Of a stretch of DNA of 64,000 nucleotides, positions 52,891 through 60,622 are shown in pieces. Each line of letters opens with the position of its first letter. Position 1 is the first letter of the stretch. A model generated the notes under the pieces. It made no database searches. It saw only the letters and a program-made list of their open reading frames with translations, and was not told the origin of the DNA. The stretch comes from Eubacterium sp. CAG:274. Lineage in GTDB: Bacteria; Bacillota; Clostridia; Lachnospirales; CAG-274. The stretch spans positions 298,894 to 362,893 of the forward strand of contig FR888508.1 in the NCBI GenBank assembly GCA_000432155.1, read 5' to 3'. The position numbers and the translations under genes are program-made.

Positions 52891-52930
52891 AAAATAATCA
52901 CCTTTCTTAGTATTGGTGATTATTTTTTTT
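52891..52930 (+). terminator. Terminator of sstT
   Basis: AAATAATCACC pairs with GGTGATTATTT around an 11-12 base loop, then a T-run. Confidence 0.8.
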
Positions 52931-53034
52931 TGCACTTTTTCATTTTATACCTTAGAAAATAGTGGATAAACTGCCTATAAATATGTAGTATTATCTCCAT
53001 ATTTATTAACAAAATAAAATTAGAGGTGAAGAAA

Positions 53035-53499
53035 ATGCGAAAATTTATACTTATACTATTACCTATTTTAATGCTTTGTGGCTGTGAACAAAAAGAGGAA
53101 AAAAATGTAGATTTACATCAACTTATTCACACTATGGAAACAGTTGTTGATTTTGGCAATACAACAGAAGACGATTTAACACACCAAGAAGTTGCATCAC
53201 TTTATGGTATTTCTCCTGACCATATTAAGCAAGGCTATGTTTATTATTCTACAGACGAAAAAAACGCCGACAAAATCATTATTTTGGAGGCAACTGACAG
53301 TCAAGGACTGGAAAAAAGCGAAAAAGCTCTTGCAGAATATCTTAATTCTCAAGTAAATAGTTGGAGTGGCATAGAAAGTGAAAGTAAAAAAGTTGAAAAA
53401 CATATTTTCAAAACATATGGCAACTTTGTAATGTTTGCTATATGTTCAAACCCTGATAAAGTTGAAGAAATATTCAATAAATACTGTGAACCCCTATAA
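53035..53499 (+). CDS. DUF4358-like lipoprotein
   Basis: A 154-residue lipoprotein with lipobox MLCGC (Cys about 16). The mature part resembles DUF4358: VASLYGISPDHIKQGYVYYST, then ADKIIILEATD and an amphipathic helix with EKALAEYLNSQVNSW. Function unknown. I chose the ATG at 53035, eight bases after AGAGG, rather than a GTG at 53026. No clear promoter or terminator is visible around it. Confidence 0.72.
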   Translation: MRKFILILLPILMLCGCEQKEEKNVDLHQLIHTMETVVDFGNTTEDDLTHQEVASLYGISPDHIKQGYVYYSTDEKNADKIIILEATDSQGLEKSEKALAEYLNSQVNSWSGIESESKKVEKHIFKTYGNFVMFAICSNPDKVEEIFNKYCEPL

Positions 53500-53537
53500 A
53501 TTTAAGAAAATCTACATTTTTTCTAGCCTTTACATTA

Positions 53538-53566
53538 TTGACAAACTCCCACATAAATATTAAAAT
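53538..53566 (+). promoter_or_regulatory. Promoter of the solute-binding lipoprotein gene
   Basis: Perfect TTGACA, 17 bases, TAAAAT, 31 bases upstream of the ATG at 53598. Confidence 0.65.
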
Positions 53567-53597
53567 AAAGAGTAATACAAATTTTGGGAGGATTAAT

Positions 53598-54671
53598 ATG
53601 ATATATAAAAGATTATTACTTGTATCATCCGCTTTTTTATTGACTTTAGGTTTTAGTGGATGTGGTCAAAGCAACAGCGAAAATTCTGATGAAATTCAGG
53701 TCGTTACTGCTGCCCCATCTGGTAATGAAAATAGCGAAAACACTTCTGAGGATAGTATGGATAATCCCCCATCTAACGAAGAAAAAGTTACTATTAAATT
53801 AGGTTTAATGTCTGGTGTAAACTCTTATGTAGTTACTCACCTTATGGATAGCAACGATACAAACGATTCTTACGAAAAATATGAATTTATACAAGGAAAT
53901 ACAGTTTCTCAACTTTGTGAAAAATTAAAAAGTGGAGAAATAGATGCAGCTACACTTCCTATTGATGTTGCTACAAGACTTTATAATGAAACAGGCAAAG
54001 TAAAACTTGTTGCAACAAGTTCTGCTTGTAACTACTATGTAGCCTCTGTAGGCGAAAGTGTAAAGGGTGTTACTGGTCTTTCCGGTAAAACTTTAACAGT
54101 TGCAAAAGACGATTTATTAGCTAAGTCTGTTATTGACACAATTTTAAAATCTCAGAATGTTACAAACTGTACTATAAATTATGCTGATAGTACAGATGCT
54201 ATAGTAAAGGGATTAAGTGACGGCTCTATAAAGTTAGCACTTATTCAAGAACCATTCCTTTCACAGGCTACAGCAAATAACCCTAATGTATCACTTGCTA
54301 TTGACCTTTACGACGATTGGGACGATGCTGCTGGTGGTATTGAACTTCCAACTGGCTGTCTTGTTGTAAATAGTGATTTCTTTGGTAGCAATCCAAAGGC
54401 TGTAAGCTATTTCTTAAAGGACTTTGATGCTTCTGTTAATATGTCAAGACACAGCATTGACGAAACTGCTCAAATGGCAGAAAGATACAAAATGGTTTCA
54501 TCAGCATCTATTGCAAAATCAGCTATTCCTGGCTCAAGTATTTCAATCTCTATAGGAGATAAAATGAAAACAACTGTAAGCGATTTCTTAAACCTTATGA
54601 ATAAGAATGACCCAGCTGTAATTGGTAATAAAATACCTGATGAAAACTTCTACTATATTGACGGTAAATAG
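53598..54671 (+). CDS. NMT1/SsuA-like ABC substrate-binding lipoprotein, orphan
   Basis: A 357-residue lipoprotein: signal peptide with lipobox GFSGC (Cys about 22), an acidic Ser/Asn linker, then a type 2 periplasmic-binding fold (about 60-340). Motifs such as CEKLKSGEIDAATLPIDVATRLYN, LSGKTLTVAKDDLLAKSVIDTIL and IKLALIQEPFL resemble the NMT1/THI5 and SsuA groups, which bind thiamine precursors, sulfonates or nitrate. The ligand is unknown. No permease or ATPase gene is adjacent. The ATG at 53598 follows GGGAGG. Monocistronic. Confidence 0.78.
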   Translation: MIYKRLLLVSSAFLLTLGFSGCGQSNSENSDEIQVVTAAPSGNENSENTSEDSMDNPPSNEEKVTIKLGLMSGVNSYVVTHLMDSNDTNDSYEKYEFIQGNTVSQLCEKLKSGEIDAATLPIDVATRLYNETGKVKLVATSSACNYYVASVGESVKGVTGLSGKTLTVAKDDLLAKSVIDTILKSQNVTNCTINYADSTDAIVKGLSDGSIKLALIQEPFLSQATANNPNVSLAIDLYDDWDDAAGGIELPTGCLVVNSDFFGSNPKAVSYFLKDFDASVNMSRHSIDETAQMAERYKMVSSASIAKSAIPGSSISISIGDKMKTTVSDFLNLMNKNDPAVIGNKIPDENFYYIDGK

Positions 54672-54675
54672 AATA

Positions 54676-54725
54676 TAAAAAGGAGTAACTATCATAACAG
54701 AACGATAGCTACTCCTTTTTTTATT
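54676..54725. terminator. Bidirectional terminator
   Basis: A long hairpin (AAAAAGGAGTA..CTATC with GATAG..TACTCCTTTTT) with T-runs on both strands, between convergent genes. Confidence 0.85.
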
Positions 54726-55228
54726 TAATACTCTTTTTCACTTGATATATGTAATTCTTTCTTTTTTCTCTCATCTACAAGATATTTAAGCTGTTTACTA
54801 TAACTATGACTAAGAAACAAACTAAAAATTCCAATAATAGGGAATATAATACATACTGGTATAATTACTGTAAGAATCAACCCTACTAGTATAAAAAATA
54901 TACCAGTAATAAGATGAAAATATTTGCAAAATCTCATAGAACCTTCACTTCTGTACATTTTTGCTGAAACAGTATTTATCTTATTTGCCAATTCTTGTTG
55001 TCTTTCCTCTTTCAATTTTTTATTTGATAAGTTCTTTTTTGAACCACTTGAAGTATGCGTATAGCTTAAACCAGTTCCAAGAATACCAACTGATGCTGTA
55101 TGCTTTCCCTTAGAATTAATTGTATAATGTGCTCCTCTCTTGCCAACAGTAACACTACAACTTTTCTTGTTTATATTCAATTTCACACCAGGTGCAATTT
55201 TAATACTTTTTCTAAACCTAAGCCCCAT
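54725..55228 (-). CDS. DUF4236 membrane protein
   Basis: A 167-residue protein with the N-terminal DUF4236 motif (MGLRFRKSIKIAPGVKLNINK, then VGKRGAHYTIN and GTGLSYT), a short linker, and two membrane helices near residues 105-145. The domain is widespread but uncharacterised. It follows the next gene by ten bases and closes a cluster headed by a Ser/Thr kinase, which suggests an envelope signalling context. AGGAG precedes the ATG. Confidence 0.82.
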   Translation of the reverse strand: MGLRFRKSIKIAPGVKLNINKKSCSVTVGKRGAHYTINSKGKHTASVGILGTGLSYTHTSSGSKKNLSNKKLKEERQQELANKINTVSAKMYRSEGSMRFCKYFHLITGIFFILVGLILTVIIPVCIIFPIIGIFSLFLSHSYSKQLKYLVDERKKKELHISSEKEY

Positions 55229-55238
55229 TTTAATACTC

Positions 55239-55835
55239 CTATTTTATTCTATCTAAATCCTTTACAATTTGCTTTAAATTTTCTTGAGTAGAAATATCTT
55301 CTACTTTTTCAGCACCTCTATAGACATATTTTACAACCTGATAGGCATCCATACCTAAATCTGCATAATTATTATTCTTATTTTTATAGCCATATTCAAG
55401 TAAATAACCATAATACATAGTTTTTTCCATTACTTCATTACTTGCAAAATAGTTTGGATAATTTTCCTTAATAAAATTAATAGCCTCTATTGTTTTTTCA
55501 ACATCAATATTTTTTGCATCATTCTTGGCTTGTCTTGATATTTCATCAACTTTAGAAGATGTATTCGGTTTAGCTGTAGTAATTTCAGATTGTTCTTCAT
55601 TTACATTAGCCTCTGTTGTAGTAATAGCAATAGTCTGTTTAGTATTATTATTCTCCGTACTTCCTTTACTACCTCCCATTATACAAAAAATAATAAATAC
55701 TCCTAAAATTGTAATAACTATTCTTGTAGGAATATTAAACTTTTTATTTTTCCACATCAAAATTAAACCTATTGGAAAAACACAAATCAAAGTTAAAATT
55801 GTAAACCATGTTTTTTCATAAAATTTTTCTTTCAT
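55239..55835 (-). CDS. Membrane protein of unknown function
   Basis: A 198-residue protein with two N-terminal membrane helices (about 9-28 and 38-55), a low-complexity Ser/Thr/Asn/Glu linker (about 58-100) and a charged C-terminal domain (DVEKTIEAINFIKENYPNYF, MYYGYLLEYGYKNKN). The domain is helical and might be TPR-like. I do not recognise a family. It lies between the kinase gene and the DUF4236 gene on the same strand, though a terminator separates it from the kinase. Confidence 0.65.
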   Translation of the reverse strand: MKEKFYEKTWFTILTLICVFPIGLILMWKNKKFNIPTRIVITILGVFIIFCIMGGSKGSTENNNTKQTIAITTTEANVNEEQSEITTAKPNTSSKVDEISRQAKNDAKNIDVEKTIEAINFIKENYPNYFASNEVMEKTMYYGYLLEYGYKNKNNNYADLGMDAYQVVKYVYRGAEKVEDISTQENLKQIVKDLDRIK

Positions 55836-55873
55836 ATAAATTCCTCCTTAGACTTCTTAATATAATATAAAAG

Positions 55874-55911
55874 CCCTTTCTAATATACTAAAAACAGTAT
55901 ATCAGAAAGGG
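55874..55911 (-). terminator. Terminator of the kinase gene
   Basis: On the minus strand CCCTTTCTGATATAC pairs with GTATATTAGAAAGGG (one wobble) around an eight-base loop, then CTTTTATATT. Confidence 0.75.
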
Positions 55912-55923
55912 TTCATTTCTGTA

Positions 55924-57000
55924 CTATGCTGATAGCATAATCTCAGTAATATAATACATTACTACACATAATATTAAAGACAATATTATTGATACAAGTG
56001 TTAGAAAAAGTCTAACCAGATTTTTAGACCAAAATCCTTTATCGCTTAGTCCAAATATTCTTTCTAAATAAAAAGTGTAATCTCCAAATACCAACATGGA
56101 TACACCCATGGTAAAAATACAAAAACATAAAGCAAATATTGTTTGAGGAATGTTATTTCCAATAGATGCTGCGTAAACAATTATGATAGAGCTAAAGATA
56201 TAGAACATATATATTAATAGTGCAATAATTTTCACAAGATTATTATCGCCTCTAAATCCCGGAAGAAGAAACAAATCATTTCTCGCACTATAGTTGTGAA
56301 GTACTGCTTTTTTCAAATTTTCTGCTGAACTATATCGTTTTTCCGGACGCAAGTTTAAGCATATATTTAAAACATTTTTCATTTTGCCATTATACTTCAC
56401 TTCTTGTGGAAAAGCTCCTGTAAGCATATAATTCATAAGCACTCCTACAGAATATATATCCGTTCTTATATCAGTCTGTAAAAAACCAAACTGTTCTGGT
56501 GGAGCATAACCTACCGTTCCTAAAATCTCTGTATCTGTCCCTTGACTATCTTTTATAATTCTGGAAATACCATAATCCACAATCTTGACATTGCCATCTA
56601 CTCCAATGATTATATTTTTAGCAGTAATATCTCTGTGTATAATTCCATTTTTATGTAGTACCGTCAAGCCATCACAAATTTTAACAATTATTTTTCGAAC
56701 TGTTTCCAAATCCATTTTTCCTTTTTGACTAACTATTGTTTGAATATTTTCTCCGTTTATATATTCTTCCAATACATAATAATTATTTTGATATTTTATT
56801 ATTTTGTGTAAATAAATTAAGTTGCTATATTTTTTACCAAGCATTTTCTCACATACAGGTAAACTTCTCTTTTCTATATTTTTTTGCACCCAAATTCTGT
56901 TATCTCTTATATCTTGAACAACAACTACTTTATTTTTCTTATCTAATTGATTTAATTCTTTGTATTGACTAAATTCATATTCTTCTGACAAATCTGACAT
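55924..57000 (-). CDS. Hanks-type Ser/Thr protein kinase with membrane C-terminus
   Basis: A 358-residue kinase. The kinase domain covers about 10-235, with the N-lobe lysine K40 (RIWVQKN), catalytic HRDITAKN (122-129), DYG in place of DFG (142-144) and GYAPPEQ (164-170). No Gly-rich loop can be seen in the first 35 residues, and the lysine usually found two after HRD is Thr. Two or three membrane helices follow (about 258-350), with no PASTA domain. Catalysis is plausible but not certain. It is divergent from a small regulator-like gene 58 bases away. Confidence 0.82.
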   Translation of the reverse strand: MSDLSEEYEFSQYKELNQLDKKNKVVVVQDIRDNRIWVQKNIEKRSLPVCEKMLGKKYSNLIYLHKIIKYQNNYYVLEEYINGENIQTIVSQKGKMDLETVRKIIVKICDGLTVLHKNGIIHRDITAKNIIIGVDGNVKIVDYGISRIIKDSQGTDTEILGTVGYAPPEQFGFLQTDIRTDIYSVGVLMNYMLTGAFPQEVKYNGKMKNVLNICLNLRPEKRYSSAENLKKAVLHNYSARNDLFLLPGFRGDNNLVKIIALLIYMFYIFSSIIIVYAASIGNNIPQTIFALCFCIFTMGVSMLVFGDYTFYLERIFGLSDKGFWSKNLVRLFLTLVSIILSLILCVVMYYITEIMLSA

Positions 57001-57018
57001 AAATTTACTCCCTAAATA

Positions 57019-57047
57019 TTGATAATTAATTTAAAATATTATATTAT
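57019..57047 (+). promoter_or_regulatory. Candidate promoter of the regulator-like gene
   Basis: TTGATA, 17 bases, TATTAT. The expected transcript start (about 57054) is at the ribosome site, so the leader would be very short. Confidence 0.45.
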
Positions 57048-57058
57048 ATAAAAAAGAG

Positions 57059-57508
57059 GTGGTCAATATAAATAAAAATAACTCTACCGATGAGCTTTTA
57101 AAATTACTAAAAAATGAACAAAATATAGAAAATTTTATCAACACAAATAAAGAGGACTTTATAGATATGCCTCTCCATTTGTATCTTGCAACATTACTTA
57201 AAAAGTATTCTATATCAAAAAATGAAGCAATAAATAATTCTGCCATATCTCAAATATATGGTTATCAAATCTTTTCTGGCAAAAGACCAAATCCATCAAG
57301 GGACAAAATTTTACAGTTAATTTTTGGAATGAGTCTAAACTTAGAAGATAGTCAAAGACTTCTGAAACTTGCTGGCGTAAGCGAACTATATCCTCGTATA
57401 AAAAGAGATAGTATCATTTTATTCGCAATTAACAAGGGTTTGACTATAGAAAAATGTGACGAACTCCTATTTGAATTAGGAGAAAAAACAATAATTAACA
57501 AAGATTAA
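57059..57508 (+). CDS. Helix-turn-helix-like regulator, partner of the kinase
   Basis: A 149-residue cytoplasmic protein. An acidic N-terminus (STDELLKLLKN) leads to a helical region resembling an XRE-type domain (about 45-100, NEAINNSAISQIYGYQIFSGKRPNPSRDKILQLIFGMSL). I recall similar proteins beside kinases of this type in Clostridia. The start is unclear: GTG at 57059 abuts AGAGG, and no ATG is in frame nearby; an ATA at 57068 would be better spaced. The gene is divergent from the kinase and converges on the aminotransferase gene. Confidence 0.7.
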   Translation: MVNINKNNSTDELLKLLKNEQNIENFINTNKEDFIDMPLHLYLATLLKKYSISKNEAINNSAISQIYGYQIFSGKRPNPSRDKILQLIFGMSLNLEDSQRLLKLAGVSELYPRIKRDSIILFAINKGLTIEKCDELLFELGEKTIINKD

Positions 57509-57536
57509 GGACTGCCCGAAAGCAGTCCTTATTTTT
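57507..57536. terminator. Bidirectional terminator
   Basis: A perfect nine-pair stem (AAGGACTGC with GCAGTCCTT), a six-base loop and a T-run, between convergent genes. Confidence 0.85.
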
Positions 57537-58702
57537 TACTTTTCTAAAATTCCACTATTTTTAATATTTTCAATAGCTTTTTCTAAGTTTTCAACACTTT
57601 GAACAAGTGCCATTCTTACATAGCCCTCTCCCTCTTTACCAAAGGAAACACCTGGAACACAAAGAACTCCAGCCATTTCAAGGAGGTCAAAAGTAAATTT
57701 TTCAGATGAAGTATAGTTTGGTGGAATTGGGAACCAAGTAAACATTGTTGAATCTGTGTAAGGTACTTTCCAGCCAATATCATTAAGTCCCTTGCAAAGT
57801 GTATCTCGTCTTCTCTTATACTCTGCTCTATTTCTTTCAACTACATCTTGAGGTCCATTTAATGCTTCAATGGCAGCAATCTGTAATCCCATACAAATAC
57901 CATAGTCAATCTGTGACCTAAATGACTTAAATCTCTTTATAACTTCTTCATTACCTATAGCAAAAGAAAGTCTTAAACCAGTAAGGTTATAAGTTTTAGA
58001 AAGAGAATTAAATTCAATACCTACATCCATAGCACCATCTACACTAAGGAACGAAATACCAGGTTCATAGTCATATATAAACTCTGAATAAGCATTATCG
58101 TGAATAACAATAATATCATACTTTTTAGCAAAGGCTACTAACTTTTCGTAAAAATCCTTATTTGCATGAGCTGTTGTTGGATTGTTCGGATAAGAAACAA
58201 CCATCATTTTAGCCTTTTTAGCTACTTCAACTGGAATTGCGTCTAAGTCAATAATGTAATCATTTTCTTTTCTAAGAGGCATATATTCCAAATTTACATC
58301 AGCCATTGTTGGTCCAAATGAAAATATTTGATAACAAGGGTCTGGCACAAGAACTGTATCCCCTGGATTGCAAATAGGAAATGCTATGTGGGCAATACCC
58401 TCCTGTGAACCGTTTACTGCACAAATATTCTCTCTTGATACATCTACACCATATCTTCTCTTGTACCAATTTGAAACAGCCTCAATAAGCTCATCACTTT
58501 CAGTCATACCATACACATAATTTTTAGGGTCTTGAAAAGCCTTTGAAACTGCGTCCATAACATGCTTATCTGGTGGAAAATCAGGAGTACCAATAGAAAG
58601 ATTTATAACTTCTCTACCCTGTGCCTCTAATTTTCTCTTTGCTTCATCTAAATCCAAAAGAATATTGGATTCCATTTTTCCAAATTTCTCTGAAAATTTC
58701 AT
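57536..58702 (-). CDS. Class I/II aminotransferase (DapL/aspartate aminotransferase-like)
   Basis: A 388-residue PLP enzyme of fold type I. The PLP lysine is in FNSLSKTYNLTGLRLSFA; other blocks are INLSIGTPDFPPDKHV, PNNPTTAHANKDFY and HDNAYSEFIYD. The pattern is closest to the LL-diaminopimelate or aspartate/alanine aminotransferase group often found in Clostridia; the exact substrate is not determined. AAGGAG precedes the ATG. Monocistronic. Confidence 0.85.
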   Translation of the reverse strand: MKFSEKFGKMESNILLDLDEAKRKLEAQGREVINLSIGTPDFPPDKHVMDAVSKAFQDPKNYVYGMTESDELIEAVSNWYKRRYGVDVSRENICAVNGSQEGIAHIAFPICNPGDTVLVPDPCYQIFSFGPTMADVNLEYMPLRKENDYIIDLDAIPVEVAKKAKMMVVSYPNNPTTAHANKDFYEKLVAFAKKYDIIVIHDNAYSEFIYDYEPGISFLSVDGAMDVGIEFNSLSKTYNLTGLRLSFAIGNEEVIKRFKSFRSQIDYGICMGLQIAAIEALNGPQDVVERNRAEYKRRRDTLCKGLNDIGWKVPYTDSTMFTWFPIPPNYTSSEKFTFDLLEMAGVLCVPGVSFGKEGEGYVRMALVQSVENLEKAIENIKNSGILEK

Positions 58703-58733
58703 AAATAAAACTCCTTTGTAAAATACTTCTTTA

Positions 58734-58762
58734 ATAATACACCCAAAATATTAATTTTACAA
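58734..58762 (-). promoter_or_regulatory. Promoter of the aminotransferase gene
   Basis: On the minus strand TTGTAA, 17 bases, TATTAT, 31 bases upstream of the start. Confidence 0.5.
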
Positions 58763-58770
58763 TATTTTTG

Positions 58771-58799
58771 TTGTTTTGAAATAAAAACTATAGTATAAT
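58771..58799 (+). promoter_or_regulatory. Promoter of the COG2426 membrane protein gene
   Basis: TTGTTT, 17 bases, perfect TATAAT, 33 bases upstream of the ATG. It is divergent from, and partly adjacent to, the aminotransferase promoter. Confidence 0.5.
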
Positions 58800-58832
58800 T
58801 AACAGGATTGTTATTTTTAATGGAGGTTCTCT

Positions 58833-59345
58833 ATGGAAAATTTAGTAAACTTTTTTATAAATGCCTTTAGTGGTCTTGATAAGAATGTTGTTGTATTTCT
58901 TATTTCTATGTTTCCACTTTTGGAATTAAGAGGTGGTATGATAGCTGCTGCTGTCTTTAAAATGCCATATTTACAGGCTATGACACTTTGTCTATTAGGA
59001 AATATGCTCCCTATGCCATTTATACTTTTATTTATTACAAAGATTTTTGACGCTCTCAAAAAAACAAAACTTTTTAGACCTATGGTTCAAAAAATAGAAA
59101 ATAAAGCCATGGGTAAAAGTGACAAAATACAAAAATACGAATTTTTAGGTATTCTACTTTTTGTAGGTATACCACTTCCAGGTACAGGTGCTTGGACAGG
59201 TGCTTTAATTGCTGCACTTTTAGGTATTAAATTAAGAAAATCCATACCAGCTATTCTCTGTGGTATTTTTCTTGCAAGTGCCATTATGAGTTGCATTACA
59301 TACCTTATTCCAGCAATCATTCCAATGATTAAGTCAATGCTCTAA
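58833..59345 (+). CDS. Small multidrug export family membrane protein (COG2426-like)
   Basis: A 170-residue integral membrane protein with four or five helices. The conserved phrases SMFPLLELRGGMIAAAVF, LGNMLPMPFILLF and FVGIPLPGTGAWTGALIAALLGI match the family labelled small multidrug export protein. Export activity is poorly proven in that family; the Pro-Gly signature resembles DedA-type proteins. GGAGG lies before the ATG. Monocistronic, ending at a hairpin. Confidence 0.85.
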   Translation: MENLVNFFINAFSGLDKNVVVFLISMFPLLELRGGMIAAAVFKMPYLQAMTLCLLGNMLPMPFILLFITKIFDALKKTKLFRPMVQKIENKAMGKSDKIQKYEFLGILLFVGIPLPGTGAWTGALIAALLGIKLRKSIPAILCGIFLASAIMSCITYLIPAIIPMIKSML

Positions 59346-59349
59346 AAAA

Positions 59350-59377
59350 TAAAGACCGTAATTTACGGTCTTTTTTA
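59350..59377 (+). terminator. Terminator of the COG2426 gene
   Basis: AAAGACCGT pairs with ACGGTCTTT around a short AT loop, then a T-run. Confidence 0.85.
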
Positions 59378-59389
59378 TTTTCTCTACTG

Positions 59390-59418
59390 TTGACAGCATA
59401 CCAATTAAAACTTATAAT
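59390..59418 (+). promoter_or_regulatory. Consensus sigma-A promoter of trpS
   Basis: Perfect TTGACA and perfect TATAAT with the ideal 17-base spacer, 74 bases upstream of the ATG. No T-box leader is present. Confidence 0.8.
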
Positions 59419-59492
59419 TAAAGTAAGATTTGTATTTTGAATAATTTACAATTATAATCATACATTACATAAATGTAAAAGGAGTAATATCA

Positions 59493-60554
59493 ATGAAAAA
59501 AGTAATATTAACAGGCGATAGACCTACTGGCAGACTTCATGTTGGACATTATGTTGGTTCATTAAAGGAGCGTGTTAAACTTCAAAATTCTGGTGTATAT
59601 GATGAAATCTACATTATGATTGCAGATGCACAGGCTTTAACTGACAATGCTGAACATCCTGAAAAAGTCAGACAAAACATTATGCAGGTAGCTTTAGACT
59701 ATTTAGCTTGTGGCTTAGACCCTGAAAAGTCAACTATATTTATACAGTCAATGATTCCAGAATTAACTGAACTTACATTCTACTATATGAATTTAGTAAC
59801 AGTATCTCGTGTACAGCGAAACCCTACTGTAAAGTCAGAAATTAAAATGCGTAACTTTGAAGCAAGTATTCCAGTTGGTTTCTTCTGTTACCCTATTAGT
59901 CAGGCAGCAGATATTACCGCTTTTAAGGCAACTGATGTTCCTGCTGGCGAGGACCAAATGCCTATGTTGGAACAATGTAAGGAAATTGTACATAAATTTA
60001 ATTCAGTATACGGCGAAACATTGACTGACCCTCGTATTGTTTTACCTAGTAATCAGGCTTGTTTACGACTTCCAGGTATAGACGGAAAGGCTAAAATGAG
60101 TAAATCTTTAGGCAACTGTATCTATCTTTCTGATGAACCAGAGGATATTAAGAAAAAGATTATGTCTATGTATACAGACCCTAACCATTTAAGAGTTGAA
60201 GACCCTGGTCAGGTTGAAGGCAATCCAGTATTTATATATCTTGATGCTTTCTGTCGTCCAGAACATTTTGAAGAATTTTTACCTGAATACAATAACTTAG
60301 ATGAACTTAAAGCTCACTATCAGCGAGGTGGTCTTGGCGATGTAAAGGTTAAAAAATTCCTTAACAATGTTATTCAGACTGAATTACAGCCAATAAGAGA
60401 AAGAAGAAAAATGTGGGAACAGAGATTGCCTGAAGTATATGAAATCTTAAAAGCTGGTAGTCAAAAAGCTAAAGAAAAAGCTAGTCAAACTCTTGATGAA
60501 GTTCGTCACTCTATGCGTATTGATTACTTTAACAATGAAAATTTATTAAAATAA
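59493..60554 (+). CDS. trpS: Tryptophanyl-tRNA synthetase
   Basis: A class Ic synthetase charging tRNA-Trp. The HIGH-type motif is in TGDRPTGRLHVGHYVGSL, and the KMSKS loop is complete (DGKAKMSKSLGNCIYLSD). The 353-residue length and the GDRPTGRLHVGH form resemble the second bacterial TrpRS clade. AAAGGAG precedes the ATG. It has a consensus promoter, no T-box and its own terminator, so it seems constitutively expressed. Confidence 0.95.
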   Translation: MKKVILTGDRPTGRLHVGHYVGSLKERVKLQNSGVYDEIYIMIADAQALTDNAEHPEKVRQNIMQVALDYLACGLDPEKSTIFIQSMIPELTELTFYYMNLVTVSRVQRNPTVKSEIKMRNFEASIPVGFFCYPISQAADITAFKATDVPAGEDQMPMLEQCKEIVHKFNSVYGETLTDPRIVLPSNQACLRLPGIDGKAKMSKSLGNCIYLSDEPEDIKKKIMSMYTDPNHLRVEDPGQVEGNPVFIYLDAFCRPEHFEEFLPEYNNLDELKAHYQRGGLGDVKVKKFLNNVIQTELQPIRERRKMWEQRLPEVYEILKAGSQKAKEKASQTLDEVRHSMRIDYFNNENLLK

Positions 60555-60571
60555 ACAACTGATATTTTTAT

Positions 60572-60606
60572 GTGGTTATTTCTCTTTTGAAATAACCACT
60601 TTGTTT
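60572..60606 (+). terminator. Terminator of trpS
   Basis: A perfect eleven-pair stem (GTGGTTATTTC with its complement), a six-base loop, then TTTGTTT just before the next ribosome site. Confidence 0.8.
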
Positions 60607-60622
60607 AAATAATGAGGATAAT

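Noticed and set aside
59377..59492. T-box leader upstream of trpS
   Set aside because: The interval is only 116 bases and holds a consensus promoter; no T-box core or specifier hairpin is visible.
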